Assembly: GCA_025928535.1 (NCBI GenBank)
Contig: JAICJJ010000048.1
Coordinates: 1-10,603, forward strand
DNA: 10,603 nt
Source: Thermomicrobiales bacterium
GTDB lineage: Bacteria > Chloroflexota > Chloroflexia > Thermomicrobiales > UBA6265
Direction: 5' to 3'
Positions within the stretch are counted from its first letter, which is position 1, and each line of letters opens with the position of its first letter. A program made the position numbers and the translations under genes. Positions 1 to 5,856 of this stretch are shown here, one piece after another. Under the pieces are notes generated by a model. That model saw only the letters and a program-made list of their open reading frames with translations. It was not told the DNA's origin and did not search any database.

Positions 1-582
1 GAACGCGCTGCAATGACTTTTGCGGTTGCCGGTCGGCGCCGAGCGGGTGTATTGCGACGCGACGGTCGGCCACCAATAGCCGGTGATCTCCATGTAGGCG
101 TTCCAGCCGATGATGTCGTCGAGCGTCGTCGGCACGCCGGCGGCGGTGTAGCCGGCGGCGATCCCCTCCATTTCGGACAGCAATTCAGGAGTGATCTTGG
201 ACTTGTGCAGTTCGACTGCCTTGGCGACGAAAAACGAATAGTCGAAGCCGGTTGTCTGGTAGGTCATCGCGGTGTAGACGCGGATCGCTTCGGCGAACTC
301 GCGCGCCGTCAGATAGCCATGCTGAAAGCCGCGCGCGAACGGATCGCCGCCGATCTTGATATGAATCCAGCCGTTCGCGTCGTACCGGCTCGCCTGCGCC
401 AGCCAGCCGCGCTGTTCGGCGGTGAGCGACGCGGCGACGGGGGTCGCGGCGGGCGTGGCCACCTGGGCGTCGACCGCCCAGGGCCGCGCCAGGAGCGCGC
501 CGGAGGCGGCGGCGCTCGTCTTGAGGAGTTGGCGACGATCAAGGCGTGCGGACGGAATCCGGACGGGGGCGTCGTTGCTCAC
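1..582 (-). CDS. C45/phospholipase B-like N-terminal-nucleophile hydrolase, exported, 3' part missing
   Basis: The first 194 residues of a protein that runs off the left edge. It starts at GTG (580-582), chosen because GGAGG lies 6 nt upstream and no ATG gives a full-length alternative. Residues 13-40 look like a Tat leader: an R-R-Q-L-L-K motif, then an Ala-rich hydrophobic stretch ending near A-V-D-A. The mature part contains G-G-D-P-F-A-R-G-F-Q-H-G-Y-L (about residues 78-91), the usual opening of C45-type acyltransferases and phospholipase B-like hydrolases, and later E-G-I-A-A-G-Y and the W-N-A-Y-M-E region. The last visible residues are H190-C191-S-A-F. In this family such a Cys becomes the N-terminal nucleophile after self-cleavage. 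Members hydrolyse or transfer acyl groups on amides or lipids; the substrate here cannot be inferred. The family call rests on motif memory and the C-terminal half is unseen, so confidence is moderate. Confidence 0.62.
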   Translation of the reverse strand, partial: MSNDAPVRIPSARLDRRQLLKTSAAASGALLARPWAVDAQVATPAATPVAASLTAEQRGWLAQASRYDANGWIHIKIGGDPFARGFQHGYLTAREFAEAIRVYTAMTYQTTGFDYSFFVAKAVELHKSKITPELLSEMEGIAAGYTAAGVPTTLDDIIGWNAYMEITGYWWPTVASQYTRSAPTGNRKSHCSAF

Positions 583-588
583 CAGTGG

Positions 589-593
589 CCTCC
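589..593 (-). promoter_or_regulatory. Ribosome binding site fixing the GTG start of the hydrolase
   Basis: GGAGG on the minus strand, 6 nt before the GTG at 582. It decides the start, because the frame has no suitable ATG nearby. Confidence 0.7.
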
Positions 594-618
594 TCGGGCG
601 TGCTCACGGCCGGCGAAT

Positions 619-654
619 GTCGCGCGGCGGCGCCATCCTAGCAGGCGCCGCGAC
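619..654. repeat. Inverted repeat upstream of the hydrolase gene
   Basis: GCGGCGCC (627-634) and GGCGCCGC (644-651) form a perfect 8-bp stem around ATCCTAGCA. GTCGC (619-623) and GCGAC (650-654) can lengthen it if 5 nt bulge out. On the minus strand the loop contains TAGGAT, a possible -10 hexamer about 50 nt before the GTG start, so this could be an operator. It could also be a terminator for the operon ending at 827. GC-rich DNA makes such stems by chance, so support is weak. Confidence 0.3.
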
Positions 655-696
655 GTGGCCCGAGGCGCCCGCGGGCAGTGCAACTCGACGCGCCCC

Positions 697-717
697 TGTC
701 CGCCGACGCGGCGGACA
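697..717 (-). terminator. Hairpin downstream of the flavoprotein operon
   Basis: TGTCCGCCG and CGGCGGACA form a perfect 9-bp stem with a 3-nt loop (ACG). It lies about 110 nt past the stop codon at 827. There is no T-tract, so intrinsic termination is uncertain, although hairpins without T-tracts are common at gene ends in GC-rich bacteria. The rest of 583-826 holds no convincing gene. Confidence 0.35.
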
Positions 718-826
718 CGCCGCATCCCGGCGAGCGAAACCTGGGAGCGGAACGCCGGTCAGTCGGCTACGGCCGGCGGGGCGGAAGACCATCTTCCCCA
801 AAAGCCAACCAGGCCCGGAACCGGCG

Positions 827-1237
827 CTAATCGAGATCGGTGATCGTGTGATCGCCGTAGTAGCGCATGCGGTGGCCGCCGTGGGTCGCGAGGATGTCCC
901 GCGCCCGATCGCGTTCCGCCCGCTCCGTCGCGTGCACGCTGACGAACGACGCTCCGCGCTCGGCTTCGGCCAGGTAGTCCTTGACCGCGTCCTGTTCTTC
1001 CGAGGGAAAGAGACCTTCGACCCGTTCGCGCAAGCCGCGGCGCGCGACGAAGTCGCGATAGTTTTCGAGGAACTGCGGTCCGGGACAAAGCGCGACGGCG
1101 GCGTCCGCAAATCCGGCCGTCTGCAGCGCCGCGAGCGCCCCGGTCGCGGTCGCCGGATCGTCGATGGCGGCGATGAGGAAATGGGTCGGCGCGTAGACGC
1201 CGAGCGCGGTCGCCAGCGGGTTTTTCGCTTCGTCCAT
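827..1237 (-). CDS. Small protein of unknown function in operon with the flavoprotein
   Basis: A 136-aa soluble protein with no signal peptide or membrane segment. The start at 1237 is preceded by AGGAGA with about 8 nt spacing; a longer open frame upstream would overlap the flavoprotein gene and has no comparable site. Residues 18-50 (H-F-L-I-A-A-I-D-D-P then a helix and a strand) and 97-135 (A-S-F-V-S-V-H-A, a helix, then M-R-Y-Y-G-D-H-T-I-T-D-L) read as two beta-alpha-beta halves, as in small ferredoxin-like or YflT-type stress proteins. A central acidic helical part (about 57-95) lies between them. The C-terminal Y-Y/F-G-x-x-T-I-T-D-L motif recurs, as I recall, in uncharacterised proteins of Chloroflexota and Actinobacteria. 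The gap to the flavoprotein stop is only 16 nt, so the two are probably co-transcribed, pointing to redox or stress. No function can be assigned. Confidence 0.8.
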   Translation of the reverse strand: MDEAKNPLATALGVYAPTHFLIAAIDDPATATGALAALQTAGFADAAVALCPGPQFLENYRDFVARRGLRERVEGLFPSEEQDAVKDYLAEAERGASFVSVHATERAERDRARDILATHGGHRMRYYGDHTITDLD

Positions 1238-1253
1238 GACCCTGTCTCCTTTG

Positions 1254-2906
1254 CTATGAATGACGGCGCGCGGCGCCGTCTTCCGCCAGGTAACGATGGA
1301 CGGCCGGGATGGCAACCGATCCCTCCCCGACCGCCGACGCGACGCGCTTGACCGACCCGCTCCGCACGTCGCCGACCGCGAAGACGCCGGGCTGGCTCGT
1401 CCGATACGGCGACAAGGCTCCAGCGCCGTCGCCATCGGGCACATCCCGGCCGGTCAGGACGAATCCCTGATCGTCGAGCGCGAGCGTTTCCCGGAGCCAC
1501 GCGGTCCGGGGGTCGGCCCCAATCAGCACGAACACGCCACAGACTGGAAGCGCCTCGGGCGCTCCCGACGCCGGCATGATCGCCGCCGAAGTCAACTGCT
1601 CGCCGCCCTGGAGCGCGGTCACGGTCGACTCCGTATGAATCCGCACGTTCGGCGTGTGCTCCAGGCGGGTGATCAGATATTGCGACATGCTGTGGGCGAG
1701 ATCGGGCCCGCGGCAGACCAGGTGGACGAGGCTCGCCGTCGTCGACAGGAACATCGCCGCTTGCCCGGCGGAATTGCCCGCGCCGACCACGACGACCGCG
1801 CCGTCGCGACAGCGCCGGGCTTCGAGTTCCGTCGCCGCGTAGTAGACGCCGTTGCCGGCGAACGCCTCCTCCTCCGGCAGACCGAGCGTGCGATAGCGGG
1901 CGCCGGTGGCGATGACGACGCTCCGGCCGCGCACCGTCGTCTTGTCGTCCAGCCGAATCGCGAAGAGGCCGTCGTCGCGCGCGAGCGCGGTCGCCCGCCG
2001 CGGCACGGTGACGCGCGCGCCGAATTTGATCGCCTGGACTTCGGCGCGAAACGCGAGATCGCCGCCGGCGATGCCGGTCGGGAAGCCGAGATAATTTTCG
2101 ATCCGGGACGAAGCCCCCGCCTGGCCGCCGATCGCGAGATCGTCGACCACGATCGTCGCCAGCCCTTCGGAGGCGCCGTAGACGGCGGCCGACAAGCCGG
2201 CCGGCCCCGCGCCGATCACGACGAGATCGGCCGGCGCGTCCTGCCGCACGATCAGATCGAGCCCGATCGCCTTGGCGAGTTTCAGATTGCTCGGATCGCG
2301 CAGCAACTTCTGACCGCGGACGACGACCCAGGCGCCGGCGCGGTCGCTCACGTCGAACCGATCGAAGATCGCGACGGCCGCCGGCTCGTCCGGCTCCAGC
2401 CAGCGAGAGGGGATGGTGTTGCGGGTGGTGAATTCCTGCAGTCGTTCGATGCTGGTCGAATTTTCGGGGCCGATGAGGGTCAACGTCGCCGCCGCCGAGC
2501 GCATCAGGAGTTGGCGGCGCGCGGCAAAGGCGGTCACCAGCAGATCGCTCAGTTCGGGAATCGTGGCGATCGCATGCTGGACCCCGGCCTGCGGCACGAC
2601 GAGCGACTCGCCTGCCTCGCGAACGACCGTGGCGGCGAACGCGGGCTGGCCGGTCAGGAGTCCAAGTTCGCCGTCGAACTCGCCCGGTCCGCTCGATTTG
2701 ATGACGAATTCGCCGCCATCGGAGCGATCGATGATCTCGGTGCGGCCGGACAGCACGACGACGAGCGGATAGGGAGCATCGCCGACCTCGAACAGCACGT
2801 CGCCGACCCGGGTCGTCCGCACGACCCCGAACGGCCGGAGGAGCGCAATCTCCCGCTCATCGAGGACAATCTTCGATTGCCGTCGCAGGTCTTCGAGCGT
2901 GTGCAT
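1254..2906 (-). CDS. FAD-dependent oxidoreductase with N-terminal cyclic-nucleotide-binding domain (thioredoxin reductase-like)
   Basis: A 550-aa cytoplasmic flavoprotein. Residues 20-135 form a cyclic-nucleotide-binding-like barrel with G-E-F-D-G-E-L-G-L-L-T-G at 75-86. Residues 141-218 resemble the glutaredoxin-like linker of this family but contain no cysteine. Residues 227-545 are a thioredoxin reductase-type module: FAD-binding G-A-G-P-A-G (232-237), G-G-Q-A-G (260-264), A-T-G-A (333-336), NAD(P)H-site G-A-G-N-S-A-G-Q (375-382) and the C-terminal V-G-D (511-513). Where true thioredoxin reductases have the C-x-x-C pair, this one reads Y-Y-A-A-T-E, so it probably does not reduce thioredoxin by the classical route. 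The frame stays open to 3179, but the start at 2906 is preferred: GAGGA lies upstream, the length then fits the family, and the extension looks like non-coding sequence overlapping a plus-strand promoter. The natural electron acceptor is unknown. Confidence 0.9.
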   Translation of the reverse strand: MHTLEDLRRQSKIVLDEREIALLRPFGVVRTTRVGDVLFEVGDAPYPLVVVLSGRTEIIDRSDGGEFVIKSSGPGEFDGELGLLTGQPAFAATVVREAGESLVVPQAGVQHAIATIPELSDLLVTAFAARRQLLMRSAAATLTLIGPENSTSIERLQEFTTRNTIPSRWLEPDEPAAVAIFDRFDVSDRAGAWVVVRGQKLLRDPSNLKLAKAIGLDLIVRQDAPADLVVIGAGPAGLSAAVYGASEGLATIVVDDLAIGGQAGASSRIENYLGFPTGIAGGDLAFRAEVQAIKFGARVTVPRRATALARDDGLFAIRLDDKTTVRGRSVVIATGARYRTLGLPEEEAFAGNGVYYAATELEARRCRDGAVVVVGAGNSAGQAAMFLSTTASLVHLVCRGPDLAHSMSQYLITRLEHTPNVRIHTESTVTALQGGEQLTSAAIMPASGAPEALPVCGVFVLIGADPRTAWLRETLALDDQGFVLTGRDVPDGDGAGALSPYRTSQPGVFAVGDVRSGSVKRVASAVGEGSVAIPAVHRYLAEDGAARRHS

Positions 2907-3167
2907 ATTGAGAAGTCCTCGCGACTGTGCGCGTTGCGCATCGGACGCGGCGTGATGGCCAGCGAAGCGGCGACCGTGGGCGAGCGGTCGCAGACCCGCA
3001 GTCTCCAGATAGTAGCGATTCGCACAGCGCCCGGCGACCGGCGTCGTCGAACCGATCGCGAAACCATGCGTGCGATCGACCTCGATCCGACCATCCCGAG
3101 TGGCGACGGCTGCACGAGCGCACTCGAGCGAAAGCCGCAACAACTTGATGCGCACCCCGCCCGAGAT
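2907..3167. other. Divergent intergenic region, no gene seen
   Basis: This stretch separates the flavoprotein start from the promoter of the Cys-rich protein. It stays open on the minus strand in frame with the flavoprotein, but the translation is Arg/Ala-rich, unlike the family's N-terminus, and lacks a good ribosome binding site. CGATCGC (3053-3059) and GCGATCG (3072-3078) make a 7-bp inverted repeat that might be an operator. No convincing minus-strand promoter was found. Confidence 0.5.
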
Positions 3168-3196
3168 TTGCCATGTCACTCCTCGATCCCTATAGT
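3168..3196 (+). promoter_or_regulatory. Sigma70-type promoter for the Cys-rich exported protein
   Basis: TTGCCA (3168-3173) and TATAGT (3191-3196) are separated by 17 nt. Each hexamer matches the housekeeping consensus at 5 of 6 positions, which is striking in such GC-rich DNA. Transcription would begin near 3203, giving a leader of about 72 nt before the ATG at 3275. Confidence 0.7.
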
Positions 3197-3274
3197 CGGG
3201 GGGAACTCGGCCGGCGAGCCAGCCGTACGGACGGCAAGGGGGGTCGTCGGTTTCGTGCCCGGAGGGAATGCGAC

Positions 3275-3709
3275 ATGGACGGGCAGCAGTTCGATCGGGT
3301 CGTGCGCGCGATGAGCGGCACGGCGACGCGCCGCAAGGCGCTCGGCGGCCTGCTGGCGCTCGCGACCGGAGCAGCGGGCGTCGTCGGCGTCTCGGCCGCC
3401 AAAGGCGGGAACGGCAATGGCAACGGACAAGGCAACGGCAACGGCCACAAGAAGGTCCCCATTTGCCACAAGCGCGGCCCGAACGGCTATCAATTCAAAC
3501 TCGTGCCGCCGCCGGCGCTGAAGGGCCATGGCAAGCATGGCGACACGGTGTGCGATCTGACGACGCAATGTGTCTCGGCATTCACCGGGTGCAACTCGGA
3601 CGGAACGTGCATCTCGACGCCGGCCGCCGAGGGAACCGCCTGCACCATCGACGGGGTTGCTGGAGCCTGCGACGCGGCCGGGACCTGCGTGCCGGCGCCG
3701 GTTTCGTAA
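3275..3709 (+). CDS. Exported Cys-rich protein with lineage-type RR leader
   Basis: A 144-aa protein. The ATG at 3275 follows GGAGG by 9 nt. An in-frame ATG at 3173 is rejected because it lies within the promoter. The leader M-D-G-Q-Q-F-D-R-V-V-R-A-M-S...R19-R20-K-A-L-G-G-L-L-A-L-A is Tat-like and closely matches the leader of the NHL protein at 7049. A Gly/Asn linker follows (44-57), then eight cysteines at 64, 93, 99, 106, 112, 123, 132 and 138. The segment I-C-H-K (63-66) through H-G-K-H-G-D-T-V-C (85-93) matches a C-H...H-x2-H-G-D-x2-C arrangement that I recall from secreted proteins of several phyla; metal binding is possible. The C-terminal part has G-T-C and G-x-C turns typical of small disulfide-rich extracellular repeats. 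It probably acts outside the membrane, perhaps structurally or in binding. No enzyme motif is visible. Confidence 0.82.
   Translation: MDGQQFDRVVRAMSGTATRRKALGGLLALATGAAGVVGVSAAKGGNGNGNGQGNGNGHKKVPICHKRGPNGYQFKLVPPPALKGHGKHGDTVCDLTTQCVSAFTGCNSDGTCISTPAAEGTACTIDGVAGACDAAGTCVPAPVS
3404..3445 (+). repeat. Gly-Asn hexanucleotide repeat (linker)
   Basis: An imperfect run of GGCAAC-type hexamers encoding alternating Gly and Asn (residues 44-57 of the Cys-rich protein). It forms a flexible spacer between the leader and the Cys-rich part and may vary in length between strains. Confidence 0.75.
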
Positions 3710-3732
3710 CCACCAGGCGTCATTTGCAGCAA

Positions 3733-3766
3733 CGAGGGCCGGCGAATCGTGTTCCGCCGGCCCTCG
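3733..3766. terminator. Bidirectional terminator-like hairpin between convergent genes
   Basis: CGAGGGCCGGCG (3733-3744) and CGCCGGCCCTCG (3755-3766) form a perfect 12-bp stem with a 10-nt loop. It sits 23 nt after the stop of the Cys-rich protein and 21 nt past the stop of the convergent DUF5996 gene, so it can serve both strands. Neither side has a T-tract. Confidence 0.65.
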
Positions 3767-3787
3767 CGCGTCCCGGCTGAACTCGCT

Positions 3788-4735
3788 TCACGATGCGGCT
3801 GGCGACGGTCGTTCGAGCGCCGCGCGATCCCAACCACCGAGGTTGGCGACGACGTCGTAGGTCGATTGGAAAAACGCGAGCGCGGCGGCGGCGGGGTCGG
3901 CTGCGGCGCGGACATCGTCGTAGGGCAGGAGAAATTCCCCGAAATCGAGCGCGAAATTCGCGGCGGTCGGCTGGACCGGCGCGTCGCGGCAACCGGGCGG
4001 CTCGGGATAGCCGTAGGCGTAAAACGCCGGCTTGGCCAGGGTCAAACCAGACATCGTCGGGTTGCCGGGCCAAAAGCCGCACGTGAAGTTTTCCTGGTCT
4101 TCGGCCAGCTGATAGAAACGGGGCGCGCCGGCTGGCACGGTCGCGGGCCGGCCGGAAAAGCGCGTCGTGCAAAGATCGAAACTGCCCCAGAAAAAGTGGA
4201 TCGGGCTGCTCTTGCCGACGAACGGCTCCCGAAACTGCTGCAGCACGAGCGTCGTCGCCGCCATGACCCGCCACCAGCGATTCGCCGCAGCCGGATCGTA
4301 GGCGGCGTGGGTTTCGTCCTGGTCCAGTCGTTCCACGACCGGCAATTCGACCGTCCGGGGATCGATCGTCGTCGGCGCTCCGAGCGCGGCGAGCGCCGCC
4401 ATCACGTCGCGATAAAACGTGCCGACCGGCGTGGCGGTCAGCGGAATCGTCCGCATTTCGCCATTGGTGTGGCGCAGATCGCAGCGGTGATCGACGAAAT
4501 CGAACAGGATCTGCAGCGCGCCATCGCCAGCCGGCATGAGGTGGGTCGTCAGGCCGCGCGCCGTCACGGGAAAGGCGATATTCCACCACTCATTGAGAAA
4601 CGGCGTTCGCGCCAGCGCCACCTTGCCGACGATCTGGGTCCAGCGGTGAATCGTTTCGAGCGTGTCCGCCCATTCGTCGTAGGGGAGCGGCGGCCATTGT
4701 TCAGCCCGCGCCGCGCCCTGCCGATCCGATGCCAT
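3788..4735 (-). CDS. DUF5996 family protein
   Basis: A 315-aa soluble protein with no signal peptide, recognised from family features: W-P-P-L-P-Y-D-E-W-A-D-T (14-25), L-E-T-I-H-R-W-T-Q-I-V-G-K-V (26-39), N-E-W-W-N (48-52), V-T-A-R-G-L-T-T (57-64), the D-F-V-D-H-R-C central strand (79-85), H-F-F-W-G-S-F-D-L-C-T-T-R-F-S-G (180-195) and the C-terminal G-E-F-L-L-P-Y-D-D-V (266-275). Many conserved aromatic residues with His, Asp and Cys suggest a ligand pocket, but I know of no biochemical function for the family. The length is full. The start at 4735 has a weaker GGGG-type binding site. It lies 42 nt after the zinc finger gene and is probably the last gene of a three-gene operon, ending at the hairpin at 3733-3766. 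Confidence 0.88.
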   Translation of the reverse strand: MASDRQGAARAEQWPPLPYDEWADTLETIHRWTQIVGKVALARTPFLNEWWNIAFPVTARGLTTHLMPAGDGALQILFDFVDHRCDLRHTNGEMRTIPLTATPVGTFYRDVMAALAALGAPTTIDPRTVELPVVERLDQDETHAAYDPAAANRWWRVMAATTLVLQQFREPFVGKSSPIHFFWGSFDLCTTRFSGRPATVPAGAPRFYQLAEDQENFTCGFWPGNPTMSGLTLAKPAFYAYGYPEPPGCRDAPVQPTAANFALDFGEFLLPYDDVRAAADPAAAALAFFQSTYDVVANLGGWDRAALERPSPAAS

Positions 4736-4777
4736 GATCGCCCCTTTCGTCGCGACCTGCGGATGATCGGCGCCGAT

Positions 4778-5086
4778 TCATCCGCCGGCGCGGCAATCCT
4801 GCCACGACGTCTGCGGGGCCGGACCCGGTTCGAGAAACGCCTGGTCGATGTAACACCAGGCCCAGTCTTCGCCCGGTTCGAACGATTGCACGAGCGGATG
4901 GCCGGTGGCGTGAAAATGCTTCGTCGCGTGCTTGTTTTTCGAACTGTCGCAGCAACCGACGTGGCCGCAGATGAGGCATTCCCGCAGATGGACCCAGGTG
5001 TCTCCGGTCTTGAGGCAATCTTCGCAACCGCAGGCGCTGGGCTGGACATCACGGACCTGGTCGAGATGCGTGCATGACGCAGACAT
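4778..5086 (-). CDS. UBP-type zinc finger protein
   Basis: A 102-aa protein that is almost entirely one ZnF-UBP domain. Candidate zinc ligands are C5 and H7, C21 and C24, C37 and C40, C45, H53, H57 and H63, in the order C-x-H, C-x2-C, C-x2-C-x4-C and H-x3-H-x5-H. The N-K-H-A-T-K-H-F-H-A-T-G-H-P-L signature (51-65) is nearly the family consensus. In eukaryotes this fold binds the ubiquitin C-terminal tail. Bacterial stand-alone versions are common, and their partner is not known to me. W75 and W77 follow in the E-D-W-A-W-C-Y segment typical of bacterial members. The start at 5086 follows AAGGAGA; an upstream in-frame ATG at 5164 would overlap the isochorismatase gene and lacks a better site. 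The gap to that gene is 56 nt, so co-transcription is likely. Confidence 0.9.
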   Translation of the reverse strand: MSASCTHLDQVRDVQPSACGCEDCLKTGDTWVHLRECLICGHVGCCDSSKNKHATKHFHATGHPLVQSFEPGEDWAWCYIDQAFLEPGPAPQTSWQDCRAGG

Positions 5087-5142
5087 GCCGGTCTCCTTTT
5101 CCAAACCGACGCGAACGCCCGCCACGGCGGCTTGCCGGTCGC

Positions 5143-5760
5143 TCAGGCGAGTGGGTCCTTCCAATCCGGGAACGCTTCCGGGCGCGGCAGATCCAATTCC
5201 GGGCGGCGCCCCCGCAACGCATCGTCCGGCCGCGGCGACGATACCGCTCGTCGCAGTTCGTACGCCAGCGTTTTGACCGTCGTCGGGATCGCGCCGGCCG
5301 CTTCCATCCGGCGCAATGCCGGCCCGACATTCGGCTCCGAACTGAAGAGGGCGTCTTCGAGCAGAAGCACCTCCCGCCCGGCCTCGAGCAATCCCAACAC
5401 CGATTGCAGCACGCAGACATCGGTTTCCGCACCGGCGACCGCGATCCGCGGCCGGTCGAGGCGTTCAATCGCGGCGGCAATCGCCGGCTCGGCGCAGCAA
5501 TTGAACGTGTCTTTGCGGTGGCGCTCGCCGTGGGCGGGAAAAAACCGCTCCAGCCGCTCGGGCAACCAACCTTTGACCGCGACCGGCTCTTCGAACGTCG
5601 CGAGACACGGCAGATCGTAGACGGCCGTCAGACCGAGCAGATATTCCAGCCGGGCGAGCAGCGGCTCGCTTTCCCCGGCCATCCACCCCTCGAGAAAATA
5701 GGGCTGCACGTCGATGACGAGCAGCGCCAACGATTCCGGCCAGGTTGCGAGCGCCGCCAT
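5143..5760 (-). CDS. Isochorismatase-family cysteine hydrolase
   Basis: A 205-aa cytoplasmic enzyme of the isochorismatase/nicotinamidase superfamily. The three catalytic residues are visible: D17 in L-L-V-I-D-V-Q, K83 in H-R-K-D-T-F, and nucleophile C116 in V-A-G-A-E-T-D-V-C-V, which also has the usual cis-peptide turn before it. The superfamily hydrolyses amides such as nicotinamide, carbamoyl-sarcosine or ureidoacrylate. No D-x-H metal site typical of nicotinamidase is evident, so the substrate is open. Two ATGs compete: 5766 is only 3 nt from GGAGG, while 5760 has 9 nt spacing, so 5760 is chosen. The C-terminal tail (about 175-205) is Pro/Arg/Asp-rich and may be disordered. It appears to lead an operon with the zinc finger and DUF5996 genes. 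Confidence 0.88.
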   Translation of the reverse strand: MAALATWPESLALLVIDVQPYFLEGWMAGESEPLLARLEYLLGLTAVYDLPCLATFEEPVAVKGWLPERLERFFPAHGERHRKDTFNCCAEPAIAAAIERLDRPRIAVAGAETDVCVLQSVLGLLEAGREVLLLEDALFSSEPNVGPALRRMEAAGAIPTTVKTLAYELRRAVSSPRPDDALRGRRPELDLPRPEAFPDWKDPLA

Positions 5761-5769
5761 CGACATCGT

Positions 5770-5774
5770 CCTCC
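5770..5774 (-). promoter_or_regulatory. Ribosome binding site deciding between two ATGs
   Basis: GGAGG on the minus strand lies 3 nt before the ATG at 5766 and 9 nt before the ATG at 5760. The spacing favours 5760 as the start of the isochorismatase-family gene. Confidence 0.6.
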
Positions 5775-5808
5775 GCGCCGCGCAAGGCGACAAGTTCATC
5801 GGCTTGGC

Positions 5809-5838
5809 GCCGGCCGGGTCGGGTCCGCGCCGGCCGGC
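5809..5838 (-). terminator. Hairpin between the cupredoxin and isochorismatase genes
   Basis: GCCGGCCGG (5809-5817) and CCGGCCGGC (5830-5838) can form a 9-bp stem with a 12-nt loop. It lies 18 nt past the stop of the cupredoxin-like gene in the same direction. There is no T-tract. Each arm contains the self-complementary CCGGCCGG, so other foldings are possible. Confidence 0.4.
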
Positions 5839-5856
5839 ACCGCCGAGTGTACTCCG

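Noticed and set aside
2907..3179. A 91-residue N-terminal extension of the flavoprotein
   Set aside because: The family usually begins close to the cyclic-nucleotide-binding domain. The extension overlaps the plus-strand promoter, and the start at 2906 has its own binding site.
1260..3314. A 684-codon open frame on the plus strand opposite the flavoprotein
   Set aside because: The translation is low-complexity Arg/Asp/Ala and mirrors the codon pattern of the real minus-strand gene.
5807..5837. Direct repeat GCGCCGGCCGG twice
   Set aside because: The unit is largely self-complementary and is better explained by the hairpin at 5809-5838.
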